Source: Kutzneria kofuensis (GTDB lineage Bacteria; Actinomycetota; Actinomycetes; Mycobacteriales; Pseudonocardiaceae). From it: 64,000 nt of DNA. Of this stretch, positions 9,092 through 16,820 are shown in pieces. Numbering within the stretch: position 1 is the stretch's first letter; each line of letters begins with the position of its first letter. Under the pieces are notes generated by a model that saw only the letters and a list, made by a program, of their open reading frames with translations, ran no database searches and was not told the origin of the DNA. The DNA lies in NCBI RefSeq assembly GCF_014203355.1, contig NZ_JACHIR010000001.1, forward strand, positions 1,428,038 to 1,492,037, given 5' to 3'. Made by a program: the position numbers and the translations under genes.

Positions 9092-10026
9092 CGTGAAACC
9101 TCCGACAGGGCCTGGCAGACACCGTCCTGCCAGCTCGGCACGGTCGGCCGCCAGCCGAACTCGGCCCGGGCCTTGGCGTTGGACGCGCCGCGCTGCCGGG
9201 TCTGCTGGAACGCCCCGTACCAGCCGAGCAGCCGCTCCCCCAGGTCGACGGGAACCCGCTTGGGCTCGGGCGCACCGAGCAGTTCGGCGTAACCGGGCAG
9301 CCAGGCATGGGCCGGCGCGGGCTCGTCGTCCACGATGTTGAACACGCCGGTTGCCGCATGCTCGACGGCCGACGCCGCCGCCAGGGCGGCGTCCCGGACG
9401 TGCAGGAACGACGTGAGCCCGGCGCCGTCGCCGACCAGCGGCAGCCGTCCGAGGTGCACCGCCTGCCCGATCGCGCCGGAGGCGTCGTAGAGCGTGTACT
9501 GGCCGTACAAACTGCCGTACCGCAACACGATCGGCGCGAGGTCGTCGGCCGCCAGCACCAAGCGCTCCAGCTCGGCGACGGCCTGGACGGTCATCGCCCA
9601 GGTCGCGTCCGGAGCGTCCACGAACAGCGGCGCATCCTCGCCCAGCACGGGATCACCGGAAGGCGTCGTGGCAAAGGCGATGCTCTGCGCCACGATGCGC
9701 CGCGCGCCGGCGGCACGGGCCGCGTCGACCAGGTTGGCCGTGCCGACGCGGCGCACGTGCGCGGTCCGCTCGAAGACCTCCCAACGGGTGTCGCCGCTGG
9801 CCGGTCGCAACGCCGTCACCTGGTGCACCACGACCTCCGGCCGCGCCGCGGCGACGGCGGCCGCCAGCCCGGGCGCGTCCAACAGGTCCGCGGCCACCAC
9901 GGCATCGGCGTCCACGTCCCGGGCGGAGCCGCGGGCCAGCGCGGTCACGTGGTGACCCGCCTTCCGCAGCAACGGAAGCAGCTCCCGCCCGATCACCCCG
10001 GTCGCACCGGCCAGCAGCACCCGCAT
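9088..10026 (-). CDS. Extended SDR lacking YxxxK; candidate diazo-to-hydride reductase
   Basis: This 312-residue protein has an NAD(P)-binding Rossmann fold with GATGVIG at residues 7-13 and the body of the NAD-dependent epimerase/dehydratase family (RRIVAQSIAF, IVLRYGSLYGQYT, FLHVRDAALA, FNIVDDEPAPA). Where family members have YxxxK, it reads TWAMTVQAVAELE, so the catalytic Tyr and Lys appear to be replaced (Lys by Gln). In ava/cma-type clusters a partner enzyme replaces the aryl diazo group with hydride from NADPH. Hydride addition to a diazonium needs no proton-relay Tyr, so this gene is my candidate for that step (inference). An alternative is an inactive or scaffold SDR. RBS GGAGGG is upstream, 3 nt separate it from the preceding gene, and it overlaps the CreE-like gene. 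Confidence 0.75.
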   Translation of the reverse strand: MRVLLAGATGVIGRELLPLLRKAGHHVTALARGSARDVDADAVVAADLLDAPGLAAAVAAARPEVVVHQVTALRPASGDTRWEVFERTAHVRRVGTANLVDAARAAGARRIVAQSIAFATTPSGDPVLGEDAPLFVDAPDATWAMTVQAVAELERLVLAADDLAPIVLRYGSLYGQYTLYDASGAIGQAVHLGRLPLVGDGAGLTSFLHVRDAALAAASAVEHAATGVFNIVDDEPAPAHAWLPGYAELLGAPEPKRVPVDLGERLLGWYGAFQQTRQRGASNAKARAEFGWRPTVPSWQDGVCQALSEVSR

Positions 10027-10029
10027 CTC

Positions 10030-10518
10030 TCAGCCTCTCCCTCCGACCCGCATCAGCAGGCGGCACGCGGGATCCCCGTGCCGCAGGCAGGCGGTCGCCC
10101 TGTTCTCGGTCAGCGTCACGCCGAGCCCGTCCGACCAGCCGGCGTGGATCTCGGTGCAGGGGCACCGGTATCCGTCCAGCGAGCCGGCCATCCGGACCAT
10201 CACCACGGCGAAGTTCTGCCGCATGGTCAGCTCCAGCAACTCGTCGTCGAGCGCCGTCACGCCGCCGTCCCGCAGCTCGTTCGGGAACATGATGTCGGCG
10301 CAGCGCTCGTACAGCTTGGCCAGCGTCGCCGAGTCGGCCTCCGCCACCGGCTCACCGTGCGCCCGCGCGACCTGCTTGCCCACGCGGGTGGCGACGAACC
10401 GCATCGCCTCGGCGTTGATCTCGTTGGCGACGTCCTGGCCGTAGCGGCTGGCGACCCCCTGGTACCAGCGGGCGTCGTGCAGCCACCACAGCCGGTACAC
10501 CTCCATCGGAGCCCCCAC
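10030..10518 (-). CDS. Small cysteine-containing protein, V4R/DUF6125-like, unknown role
   Basis: I do not recognise a characterised function. The 162-residue product starts with helices rich in aromatics (YRLWWLHDARWYQ) and ends with paired cysteines in RCPCTEIHAGW and ACLRHGDPACRL. The H-GDP-x-C ending resembles the 4-vinyl-reductase-like (V4R) small-molecule-binding fold and the DUF6125/ATC-hydrolase-like small proteins. A metal or ligand site built from these Cys and His residues is plausible. It lies between the diazotase-like ligase and the SDR, with a 2-nt gap to the first and 3 nt to the second, so it is surely co-expressed and probably acts on the amine, diazo or acyl intermediates. 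The GTG at 10518 follows GGGGAAG; an ATG at 10506 is possible. Confidence 0.7.
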   Translation of the reverse strand: MGAPMEVYRLWWLHDARWYQGVASRYGQDVANEINAEAMRFVATRVGKQVARAHGEPVAEADSATLAKLYERCADIMFPNELRDGGVTALDDELLELTMRQNFAVVMVRMAGSLDGYRCPCTEIHAGWSDGLGVTLTENRATACLRHGDPACRLLMRVGGRG

Positions 10519-10519
10519 G

Positions 10520-12187
10520 TCACTTCCCCTCGGCGCGCGCGACCAGCTCCTTGGCCCGTTCGCGCATCACCCGCTTGAGCACCTTACCGGTCACGCCGAC
10601 GGTGACGTCGGTGTAATCCATGCGCAGCGCCCTGGTCACGGGCGGGAATCCGTGCTGCGCCAGCACTTCGTTCACCCACGCGGTCAGGTCCTCCGCCGGG
10701 TCCTCGGCCCCCGCGAACTGCAACAACACGTAGGCCTCGCCGATGCCGTCGCCGTCCCAGTCGGCCTGCACGCCGTCCTCGACGATCGCCGTCACGGTGC
10801 AGTCGACGAGTTCCGGCCGGTTGGCCAGCAGCAGTTCCTCGGTGCGGGTGCTGAAGACGATGCCGTCCTTGGTGCGGATGGCGTCCGGGACCCGGTCGAG
10901 GTGGTAGAAGTTGCCCTCCTCGTCCTGGTACGACAGGTCGCCGGTGAGCCAGTAGCCGCCCAGCCGCAGCCGGTGCCAGGTGATGGAGTCGTTCCAGTAC
11001 CCGGGCGTCAGTGTCGGGGACTTGACGCCGAGCCGGCCGATCTCGCCGGGCGGCAGCGGGCGGCCGTCCTCGGACAGCACGGCCGCCTGGGCGAAGCTCA
11101 TCGGCTTGCCGATGCAGCGGCCGAACGAGGCGCTGCCGGGCTTGTGCCCGTTGTGGAAGATGGAGTAGCCGGTCTCCGAGGAGCCGAGGCCGTCGGTGAA
11201 CACCGAGCCGGGCACGCGGTGCGGCTTGAGGTCGGGGCCGATCTCCTCGTGGCTGCCCAGCCCCACCAACACCCGGATGTGCGCCTCGTGGGCCGCGTCG
11301 CCGGTGTTGTAGTACGCCTCGATGCTGGAAGTGTCCCACTGGGACAGATCGGCCGTGGCCATCTGCGCGTACGTGCCGGAGAAGCCGAAGACCGTGGTGG
11401 GCTTGAACTTCTGCACGGCGTCGAGCACGTCCTCGCCGCGCTGGCTGGACAGCATCATCACCGGCGAGCCGAGCAGCAGGCCGAACATCATCACCGACAT
11501 GGCGGCGTTGTGGTTGCCCGGCAACGCGACCAGCAGCCGGCCCATCGAGCCGCCGACGGACAGCTTGAGCCGGTGCAGCTGGGCGTACAGCAGCGTCTCG
11601 TGGGTGTGCGGCACGGCCTTGGGCATGCCCGTGGTGCCGGAGGAGTGCGAGATGATGATCGGGTCGGTCTTGTCGTGCCGGTACGGCCAGCCGGTCTTCG
11701 GCAGGTGCTCGCGGTGCTCCGGCCTGACGTCGTCCGCCGTGACCACGAAGCCGAGTTCCCCGCTCTGGGCCAGGGTTTCGTGCCGCTCGGCGTCGGTGAC
11801 CGCGCCGGAGGCGCCCTGCCGCCGGATGTACTCGCGGGCGATCTCGGGACGCAGCTTGGCGTTGGCGAAGGACGGGATCGCGCCGAGCGAGTTCACCGCC
11901 ATGAAGTTGATCGCGAACTCGGTGCTGGACGCGGTGAGCACGCCGACCACGTCGCGGGGCTTGATGCCCTTGCTGGCGTAGAAACCGGCGTAGGTCTCGA
12001 CGATCTCGTACAGCTCGCCGAGGGTGAGGACCTCGGGCCGGCTGCCGTCGGGGGCCTGCCAGGTGCCGTCGGTCCACAGCACCGGCTCGTCGAGCGGCCG
12101 CCCGTACGCCTTGATCCGGTGCAGCACGTTGCCGGCGCCGAGCTCGGTGTCCGCGTTGATCCGGGCGCGCTCTTCCTTGGTAATCAC
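10520..12187 (-). CDS. CreM/CmaA6-like ATP-dependent aryl diazotase (acyl-CoA ligase fold)
   Basis: This is a 555-residue ANL-superfamily enzyme. The P-loop is HSSGTTGMPKAVPHT, the A5 motif is GLGSSETG, the hinge Asp region is YWLTGDLSY and the C-terminal Lys lies in GVTGKVLKR, so it should adenylate. In cremeomycin, avenalumic-acid and p-coumaric-acid clusters an enzyme of this family uses ATP and nitrous acid to diazotise a 3-amino-4-hydroxyphenyl compound. The operon contains the genes for both substrates, and a separate ligase for starter loading, which leaves this one free for diazotisation. It could instead be a carboxylate ligase. The GTG start overlaps the stop of the KS-like gene (12184-12187). 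Confidence 0.85.
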   Translation of the reverse strand: MITKEERARINADTELGAGNVLHRIKAYGRPLDEPVLWTDGTWQAPDGSRPEVLTLGELYEIVETYAGFYASKGIKPRDVVGVLTASSTEFAINFMAVNSLGAIPSFANAKLRPEIAREYIRRQGASGAVTDAERHETLAQSGELGFVVTADDVRPEHREHLPKTGWPYRHDKTDPIIISHSSGTTGMPKAVPHTHETLLYAQLHRLKLSVGGSMGRLLVALPGNHNAAMSVMMFGLLLGSPVMMLSSQRGEDVLDAVQKFKPTTVFGFSGTYAQMATADLSQWDTSSIEAYYNTGDAAHEAHIRVLVGLGSHEEIGPDLKPHRVPGSVFTDGLGSSETGYSIFHNGHKPGSASFGRCIGKPMSFAQAAVLSEDGRPLPPGEIGRLGVKSPTLTPGYWNDSITWHRLRLGGYWLTGDLSYQDEEGNFYHLDRVPDAIRTKDGIVFSTRTEELLLANRPELVDCTVTAIVEDGVQADWDGDGIGEAYVLLQFAGAEDPAEDLTAWVNEVLAQHGFPPVTRALRMDYTDVTVGVTGKVLKRVMRERAKELVARAEGK

Positions 12188-12684
12188 TGCGGGTCCCTTT
12201 CCAGCAGGAGCGCTGACGCGCCGTCGGTGGTCGGTGGGGTGCGGCCGAGCAGCCGGTACGCGGCCGCCGTCCGCTCGTCGGCGGCCAGCTCGACGGTGAG
12301 CAGCAGCACGGCGTCCAGCTCGGGGTCGGCCAGCAGCAGGTCGGCGGTCTCCAGCGGATCGTCATCCACTGTGGACACACTGAGCAGTGGCCCGGTGAGG
12401 TCGAACTCGCGGCTGAGGAAGCCCAGCACGGCGTTGGCGGTGGCCTGCATGAACAGGATGGCGTTGTGCACCTGGCCGTCGACGAGCAGCCGGCTGGCCA
12501 GGCTGGTGGTGGTCGAGTCGCCGACCAGGCTGGCCACCACCACGGCCAGCCGGGAGCCGTCGAACTCCCGGCCGTGCAGGCACTGCGCCGCGGCGTGGTA
12601 GACGAGCGGGTTGAAGGCGGACTCGATGAAGCCCGGCACCGGGTCGAGGTCCCCGGCGACTTCGGCGTGAGCGACGGTGATCAC
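12184..12684 (-). CDS. Half-length ketosynthase-like protein (CLF-type partner)
   Basis: The product is only 166 residues and matches the N-terminal half of the ketosynthase fold (PF13723-like): QATANAVLGFLSREFDLTG is the helix before the active-site strand, and LSVSTVDDD stands where a KS has its catalytic Cys. The C-terminal half with the two His residues is absent. Full KS-beta or chain-length-factor subunits have about 350-420 residues. It directly follows the KS gene with a GTGA overlap, as CLFs do, so I infer a non-catalytic partner that completes or shapes the KS dimer. No frameshift remnant is visible, because the next gene begins at once, so it looks like a genuine short gene rather than decay. 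Confidence 0.75.
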   Translation of the reverse strand: MITVAHAEVAGDLDPVPGFIESAFNPLVYHAAAQCLHGREFDGSRLAVVVASLVGDSTTTSLASRLLVDGQVHNAILFMQATANAVLGFLSREFDLTGPLLSVSTVDDDPLETADLLLADPELDAVLLLTVELAADERTAAAYRLLGRTPPTTDGASALLLERDPQ

Positions 12685-13799
12685 GCCGCCTCCAGCAGGA
12701 TCGCGGTGTTCATGCCGCCGAACGCGGCGTTCAGCGACAACACGCGGTCGACGTGCGCCCGCCGCGGTCCCTCGGTCACGTAGTCGAGGTCGCAGGCCGG
12801 ATCCGGGGTGGTGTACCCGGCCGTGGGGGGCAGCACGCCGTCGAGCAGAGTCAGGAGGGACACCACGAATTCCACCGCGCCGGAGGCTTCGAGCATGTGG
12901 CCGGTGGTGCTCTTCGTCGAGCTGATCGGGGTGTCGGGGCCCACCGCCGCGCGCAGGCCGTTCGTCTCCGCGCCGTCGTTGGCCGGGGTCCCCGTGCCGT
13001 GCGCGTTGACGTAGTCCACTCCGGACACTCCCGCGCGGCGGAACGCCTGCGAGATGGCCGAAGCGATGCCTCTGCCCTCGGGATGGGGCTTGGCGATGTG
13101 GAAGGCGTCCGAGGCGACGCCGAAGCCGGTCATCCGGGCCAGCACGGTCGCGCCGCGCCGGGCGGCGTGCTCCGCGGACTCCAGCACGATGGCGGCGACG
13201 CCGTCACCGAGCAGCAAACCGGTTCTGTCCGCCGAAAACGGCCGGACGACGCCGTCCCGCGACAGGGTGCGACCGGAGTCGAACTTGGCCATGTTCTCCT
13301 CCTCGACCAGGTACGCGCCGGCGCACAGGGCCACGTCCTGGCGGCCGGCGGCGATCAGCCGCCAGCCGTGGATCAGCGCCGTCGCCGAGGCCACGCAGGC
13401 GTTGGTGAACGCCAGCCGTGGGCCGCGAAAACCCACCCGGTCGGCCAGCCTTGCGGCCAGCACGCCGGGAACACCGTCACCCGGGTCGAAATCCTGGCCC
13501 CGGGAGAACCGGGTCACCGACTTCCAGTCGCCGGCCGAGCCGAGCAGCGTCGCGGCCGGGGTGTCGGCCGCCAGGCCGGCCATGTCCACGGCGTCGTCGG
13601 CGCAGCCGCCGAGCACGTCGACCAGAGCGGGGTCGCCGGCCGCGGCGGCGGTCATCGGCGTCCGGAACGGCGTCGGGTCGAACCGGCGCGCCGGCGCGAA
13701 CACCTGCGTGCCGGTGAACACCCCGTCCCGCAACGCCTTCTCGCCCCAGCCGAACGCCGTGAACACACCGTACCCGGTGACGACGACCCCGCCGGTCAT
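12681..13799 (-). CDS. Type II beta-ketoacyl-ACP synthase (KS)
   Basis: The 372-residue condensing enzyme has the complete triad: Cys in TNACVASATAL, His in NAHGTGTPANDG and the K...H motif in SSTKSTTGHMLEASGA. The N-terminal VVVTGYGVFTAFG is typical of FabF-like KS subunits. It should condense an ACP-bound aryl starter with malonyl-ACP once or a few times. It lies between two ACP genes and a half-length KS-like partner, all overlapping by 4 nt, which is the organisation of a highly reducing type II PKS such as those of avenalumic acid or ishigamide. No malonyl transferase, ketoreductase or dehydratase is in the operon, so these must come from elsewhere. Confidence 0.9.
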   Translation of the reverse strand: MTGGVVVTGYGVFTAFGWGEKALRDGVFTGTQVFAPARRFDPTPFRTPMTAAAAGDPALVDVLGGCADDAVDMAGLAADTPAATLLGSAGDWKSVTRFSRGQDFDPGDGVPGVLAARLADRVGFRGPRLAFTNACVASATALIHGWRLIAAGRQDVALCAGAYLVEEENMAKFDSGRTLSRDGVVRPFSADRTGLLLGDGVAAIVLESAEHAARRGATVLARMTGFGVASDAFHIAKPHPEGRGIASAISQAFRRAGVSGVDYVNAHGTGTPANDGAETNGLRAAVGPDTPISSTKSTTGHMLEASGAVEFVVSLLTLLDGVLPPTAGYTTPDPACDLDYVTEGPRRAHVDRVLSLNAAFGGMNTAILLEAA

Positions 13800-14026
13800 G
13801 CCCGGACCCGGTTCAGGTAGGCGGTGATCCGGGCGACGGACGTGAACTCGTCCAGCTCGGAGTCGTCCGGGTCGGCGTCCACCCCGAAGCGGGTCTTCAC
13901 CTGGTGCAGCAGCCACACCAACGCCATCGAGTCGATCACCAGCTCGGCGTCGGACGGCAGGTCGGCCGGCAGGTCCGGGAAGATCCGCCGGTCGGCCAGC
14001 AGCTCCCGGACGTCCTGCTCGGTCAC
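13796..14026 (-). CDS. Acyl carrier protein (second ACP)
   Basis: The product is a 76-residue four-helix carrier protein with the phosphopantetheine site Ser in ELVIDSMALVWLL; DSM replaces the usual DSL. It begins with a GTGA overlap on the first ACP gene and its own stop overlaps the KS start, so the stoichiometry of ACP, ACP and KS is translationally tied. It differs clearly from the first ACP in sequence and size, which suggests one carries the starter and the other the extender or the growing chain (inference). Confidence 0.88.
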   Translation of the reverse strand: MTEQDVRELLADRRIFPDLPADLPSDAELVIDSMALVWLLHQVKTRFGVDADPDDSELDEFTSVARITAYLNRVRA

Positions 14027-14301
14027 TGGGCGGCCTTCCGTCGCACGATGTCGGCCGCCAGCTGGCCCAGCGTCATGGCGCCGATGGCCTCGATGTCGGT
14101 GTCCGGGATCTTCACCTCGAACTCCCGCTCCAGCCGCAGCGTGAGCTCGACCAGGCTGAGCGACTCCAGGTCGATGCCGCTGGTGCCGATCGGGCTGTCG
14201 TCGGTGATCTTGTCCCGGTCGATCGGCACGTTCATCTCACCGGCGAGCGTGCTCAGCACGAACTCGCGCACCTGCGCATCCTGCAGGGTGGTCGCGGTCA
14301 T
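14023..14301 (-). CDS. Acyl carrier protein (first ACP)
   Basis: The 92-residue carrier protein has the modified Ser in GIDLESLSLVELTLRLE. The acidic helix II (ERE FEVKIPDTDIEAIG) is normal for recognition by partner enzymes. The ATG at 14301 is preceded by GAGAGGAAC. A 59-nt gap separates it from the upstream ligase gene, the longest gap in the operon, so an internal promoter is possible. It is the likely acceptor of 3-amino-4-hydroxybenzoate from the neighbouring ligase (inference). Confidence 0.9.
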   Translation of the reverse strand: MTATTLQDAQVREFVLSTLAGEMNVPIDRDKITDDSPIGTSGIDLESLSLVELTLRLEREFEVKIPDTDIEAIGAMTLGQLAADIVRRKAAQ

Positions 14302-14360
14302 GTTCTCTCGTTCCTCTCAGGCATACCAGGCCGATCAGGCAGATCGGGCCGATCGGCAGA

Positions 14361-15734
14361 TCAGGCGGATCCGGAGACCAGCGCCGCCGCACGCAGCGCG
14401 CCGCGGTCGCGAATGAGCTTCCCGTTGGGGGTGCGGGGCAGCTTCGGCAGCACCCGCACCAGTTTCGGCACCTTGTAGTCGGCCAGGTGCTCGGCGCACC
14501 ACCGGACCATGTCCTCCGCGGTCAACTCACCGTCCGCGGTGGACACATAAGCCTCGATGACATCGCCGTGCACCAGCACCGCCTCCGACACCGAGGCGTG
14601 CCGGGTCAGCACGTCCTCGATCTCGTGCAGGTCGACCTTGAGCCCGCCGATCACCACGAGCGAGTCGCCCCGGCCGAGCAGCCGGACCGTGCCGTCCACG
14701 GTCAGCTCGGCCCGGTCCCTGGTCCGCAGCCAGCCGTCGACGTACCGGTCCTGGCCGTCGGCGGTGAGGTACGGCGTCGCCGGCAGCCGCACCTCGACCT
14801 CGCCGTCACGGATGCGCAGCAGGATGCCCGGGGTGGCCGGGCCGACGGTCGGCCGCAGCCGCCCGCTGACGTCCATCGCGATCACGCCGGTCTCGGTGGT
14901 GCCGTACGACTCGCCGACCCGCACCCCGTACACCTCGTGGAACCGGTCCGCGACGGCCGGCGGCATCAACTCGCCGCCGGAGACCGCGCACCGCAGTGAC
15001 GGCAGCACCGGCGGGTTCTCCGCGGTGGCCAGCAGCTCGTAGTGGAACGGCACGCCGAAGATCGCGCTGACCTCGTGCTGGGCGGCCGCCCGCAGGATGT
15101 CGGCGGCGGCCACCTTCGACGCGAACACCACGCCCACGCCGGCGAACAGCGAGTGCAGCAGCCCGGCGATCAGACCGAAGCTGTGCGCGGTCGAGCTCAG
15201 CAGCAGCACCCGCTCCCCCAGCGCCGGCATCCCGGTCAGCTGGTTGAACCGGCGGATCTCCTCGGCGATCGACGCCTCGGTGCGGCCGACCACCTTGGGC
15301 CGGCCGGTGGAGCCGGAGCTGAACTGGATCAGCCGGTGCTCGGTGGACGCCGGCAGGCCGTCGGCCCGCTTCTCGGTCACGAGCTCGTGCCGCGACCGGA
15401 AACTCAGCCGGGACCAGCCGGCCGCGCCGGCCCGGACCACGTGCTGCGGCCGGCACATCGCCCGCAGCTGCTCCACCTCGGCCGGCTTGAGCCGGTGATC
15501 CACGATCATCACCTGCGCGCCGAGCTGCCACAGCGCCAGCAACACCTCGATCTGGGTGAAGCTGGGCGGCACCTGCAGCGCGACGGTGCTGCCCTCGCGC
15601 ACGCCGGCCGAGGCGAACAGCGCCGCCTCCTGCCGCACCGCCTCGCGCAGTTCCCCGTGCGTCACAACGTGATCGGCGATCAGGTAGGGCAGGTCGTCGG
15701 GATGTTCGGACAACAGGTCGGAGACGAGCTGCAT
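14361..15734 (-). CDS. Aryl-acid adenylating ligase for starter loading
   Basis: This is a 457-residue ANL ligase with P-loop FSSGSTGRPKVVGRTE, A5 motif ESYGTTETG, hinge RTRDRAEL and terminal Lys in RTPNGKLIRD. It is shorter than CoA ligases, which is common for stand-alone adenylating enzymes that charge ACPs. Between the 3-amino-4-hydroxybenzoate genes and the first ACP, it most likely activates that acid and transfers it to an ACP thiol. Its start lies 3 nt after the GriH-like stop. A CoA product instead of an ACP thioester cannot be excluded. Confidence 0.85.
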   Translation of the reverse strand: MQLVSDLLSEHPDDLPYLIADHVVTHGELREAVRQEAALFASAGVREGSTVALQVPPSFTQIEVLLALWQLGAQVMIVDHRLKPAEVEQLRAMCRPQHVVRAGAAGWSRLSFRSRHELVTEKRADGLPASTEHRLIQFSSGSTGRPKVVGRTEASIAEEIRRFNQLTGMPALGERVLLLSSTAHSFGLIAGLLHSLFAGVGVVFASKVAAADILRAAAQHEVSAIFGVPFHYELLATAENPPVLPSLRCAVSGGELMPPAVADRFHEVYGVRVGESYGTTETGVIAMDVSGRLRPTVGPATPGILLRIRDGEVEVRLPATPYLTADGQDRYVDGWLRTRDRAELTVDGTVRLLGRGDSLVVIGGLKVDLHEIEDVLTRHASVSEAVLVHGDVIEAYVSTADGELTAEDMVRWCAEHLADYKVPKLVRVLPKLPRTPNGKLIRDRGALRAAALVSGSA

Positions 15735-15737
15735 GGC

Positions 15738-16820
15738 TCAGCTCTCCTTGCAGAACTCGCCGATCGGGATGCCGACGTGTCGCTTGTCGGTGGCGATGTA
15801 GCCGAGGAGCTCGTCGCCCTGCGCCAGCTCCGTGACGTTGCGCACCTTCGGCCCCGGGCCGAGCACCCGCACGTGCCAGTCGTCCTGCACGGTCAGGCTC
15901 ACCTCGACGCCGTCCTGCGAGTGCGCGGTGATCTGCAGCAGCGGGCGCGACTCCAGCTTCGCCCGGCCGACCACGACCCGGCGGGTGCGGCCCTCGGTGT
16001 TCACCGCCAACACGGTGCTGCCGGAGTGCAGCTCGCTCAGGTAGTTGGTGCGGTTGTCCGGGCCGAGCACGTACGAGTGCAGTGCGCCGGCGTTGACCCG
16101 GAACGGCCGGGTCGGCATGTACGGCAGCGGGTGCGTCTCGCTGACGCACAGGATGAAGCCGGACGAGTAGGAGCCGACCAGGATGCCCTCGTCCTGCTCG
16201 AAGTGCGAGCAGGTGTCGACGCAGACCCGGTCGCCGAGGCCGACGTGGTCGATGCGCTCCACCGTGAGGGTCGACAGCTGCAGGTCGTTGGTGCCGGCCT
16301 CGAGCAGCCGGGCCAGCTGGAACACCTCGTTGGCGTCACGCGGCGCGAGCAGCAGGCCGTCCGAGCCGTGTTCGAGGACGTCCAGCACGATGGTGGCTTC
16401 CTCGATGTCGCCGACGACACACACCAGCTTGCCGTCCGAGCGGTCGGCGGCCGCGATGACGATCTCCAGCGGGATCTTCGTGGGGTCGGTGAAGCTGACG
16501 ATGGTCCACGGCAGCCGGGCCGCCGCGGTGCAGGCCAGCTGCAGCGTCCGGTCGTCGCTGACCCGGACGAAGACCACGCCGGTGTGGCCGGCGGCGATCA
16601 GCCGGTCCAGCTGGTCGGCATCGTCGACCGTCGTCGTGACGAGGTCGGCGGTCCCCGACTCGGGGCCCAGCAACACCTTCTGCACGGTCGGCGGGAGCGT
16701 CGCCAGCAGCGCGGGGTCGTCCGAGACGACGCCGGCGATCCGGGCGTGCACGGCGGCCGCGACCACGGCCTCCAGCTGCGGCTGGGGAACGGTGCGCAGG
16801 TCGATCCAAGCGAATTTCAC
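15738..16820 (-). CDS. GriH-like 3-amino-4-hydroxybenzoate synthase (DHQ synthase II family)
   Basis: The 360-residue protein belongs to the archaeal-type 3-dehydroquinate synthase II family: it opens with KFAWIDLRTVP and ends in a typical beta-rich domain (VLGPGPKVRNVTEL, GDELLGYIATDKRHVG). In grixazone and cremeomycin clusters the homologue GriH cyclises and aminates the C7 product of GriI to 3-amino-4-hydroxybenzoic acid. A plain shikimate role is unlikely because actinomycetes use AroB. The GTG at 16820 overlaps the stop of the GriI-like gene as GTGA, so the two are coupled as in known clusters. Confidence 0.92.
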   Translation of the reverse strand: MKFAWIDLRTVPQPQLEAVVAAAVHARIAGVVSDDPALLATLPPTVQKVLLGPESGTADLVTTTVDDADQLDRLIAAGHTGVVFVRVSDDRTLQLACTAAARLPWTIVSFTDPTKIPLEIVIAAADRSDGKLVCVVGDIEEATIVLDVLEHGSDGLLLAPRDANEVFQLARLLEAGTNDLQLSTLTVERIDHVGLGDRVCVDTCSHFEQDEGILVGSYSSGFILCVSETHPLPYMPTRPFRVNAGALHSYVLGPDNRTNYLSELHSGSTVLAVNTEGRTRRVVVGRAKLESRPLLQITAHSQDGVEVSLTVQDDWHVRVLGPGPKVRNVTELAQGDELLGYIATDKRHVGIPIGEFCKES

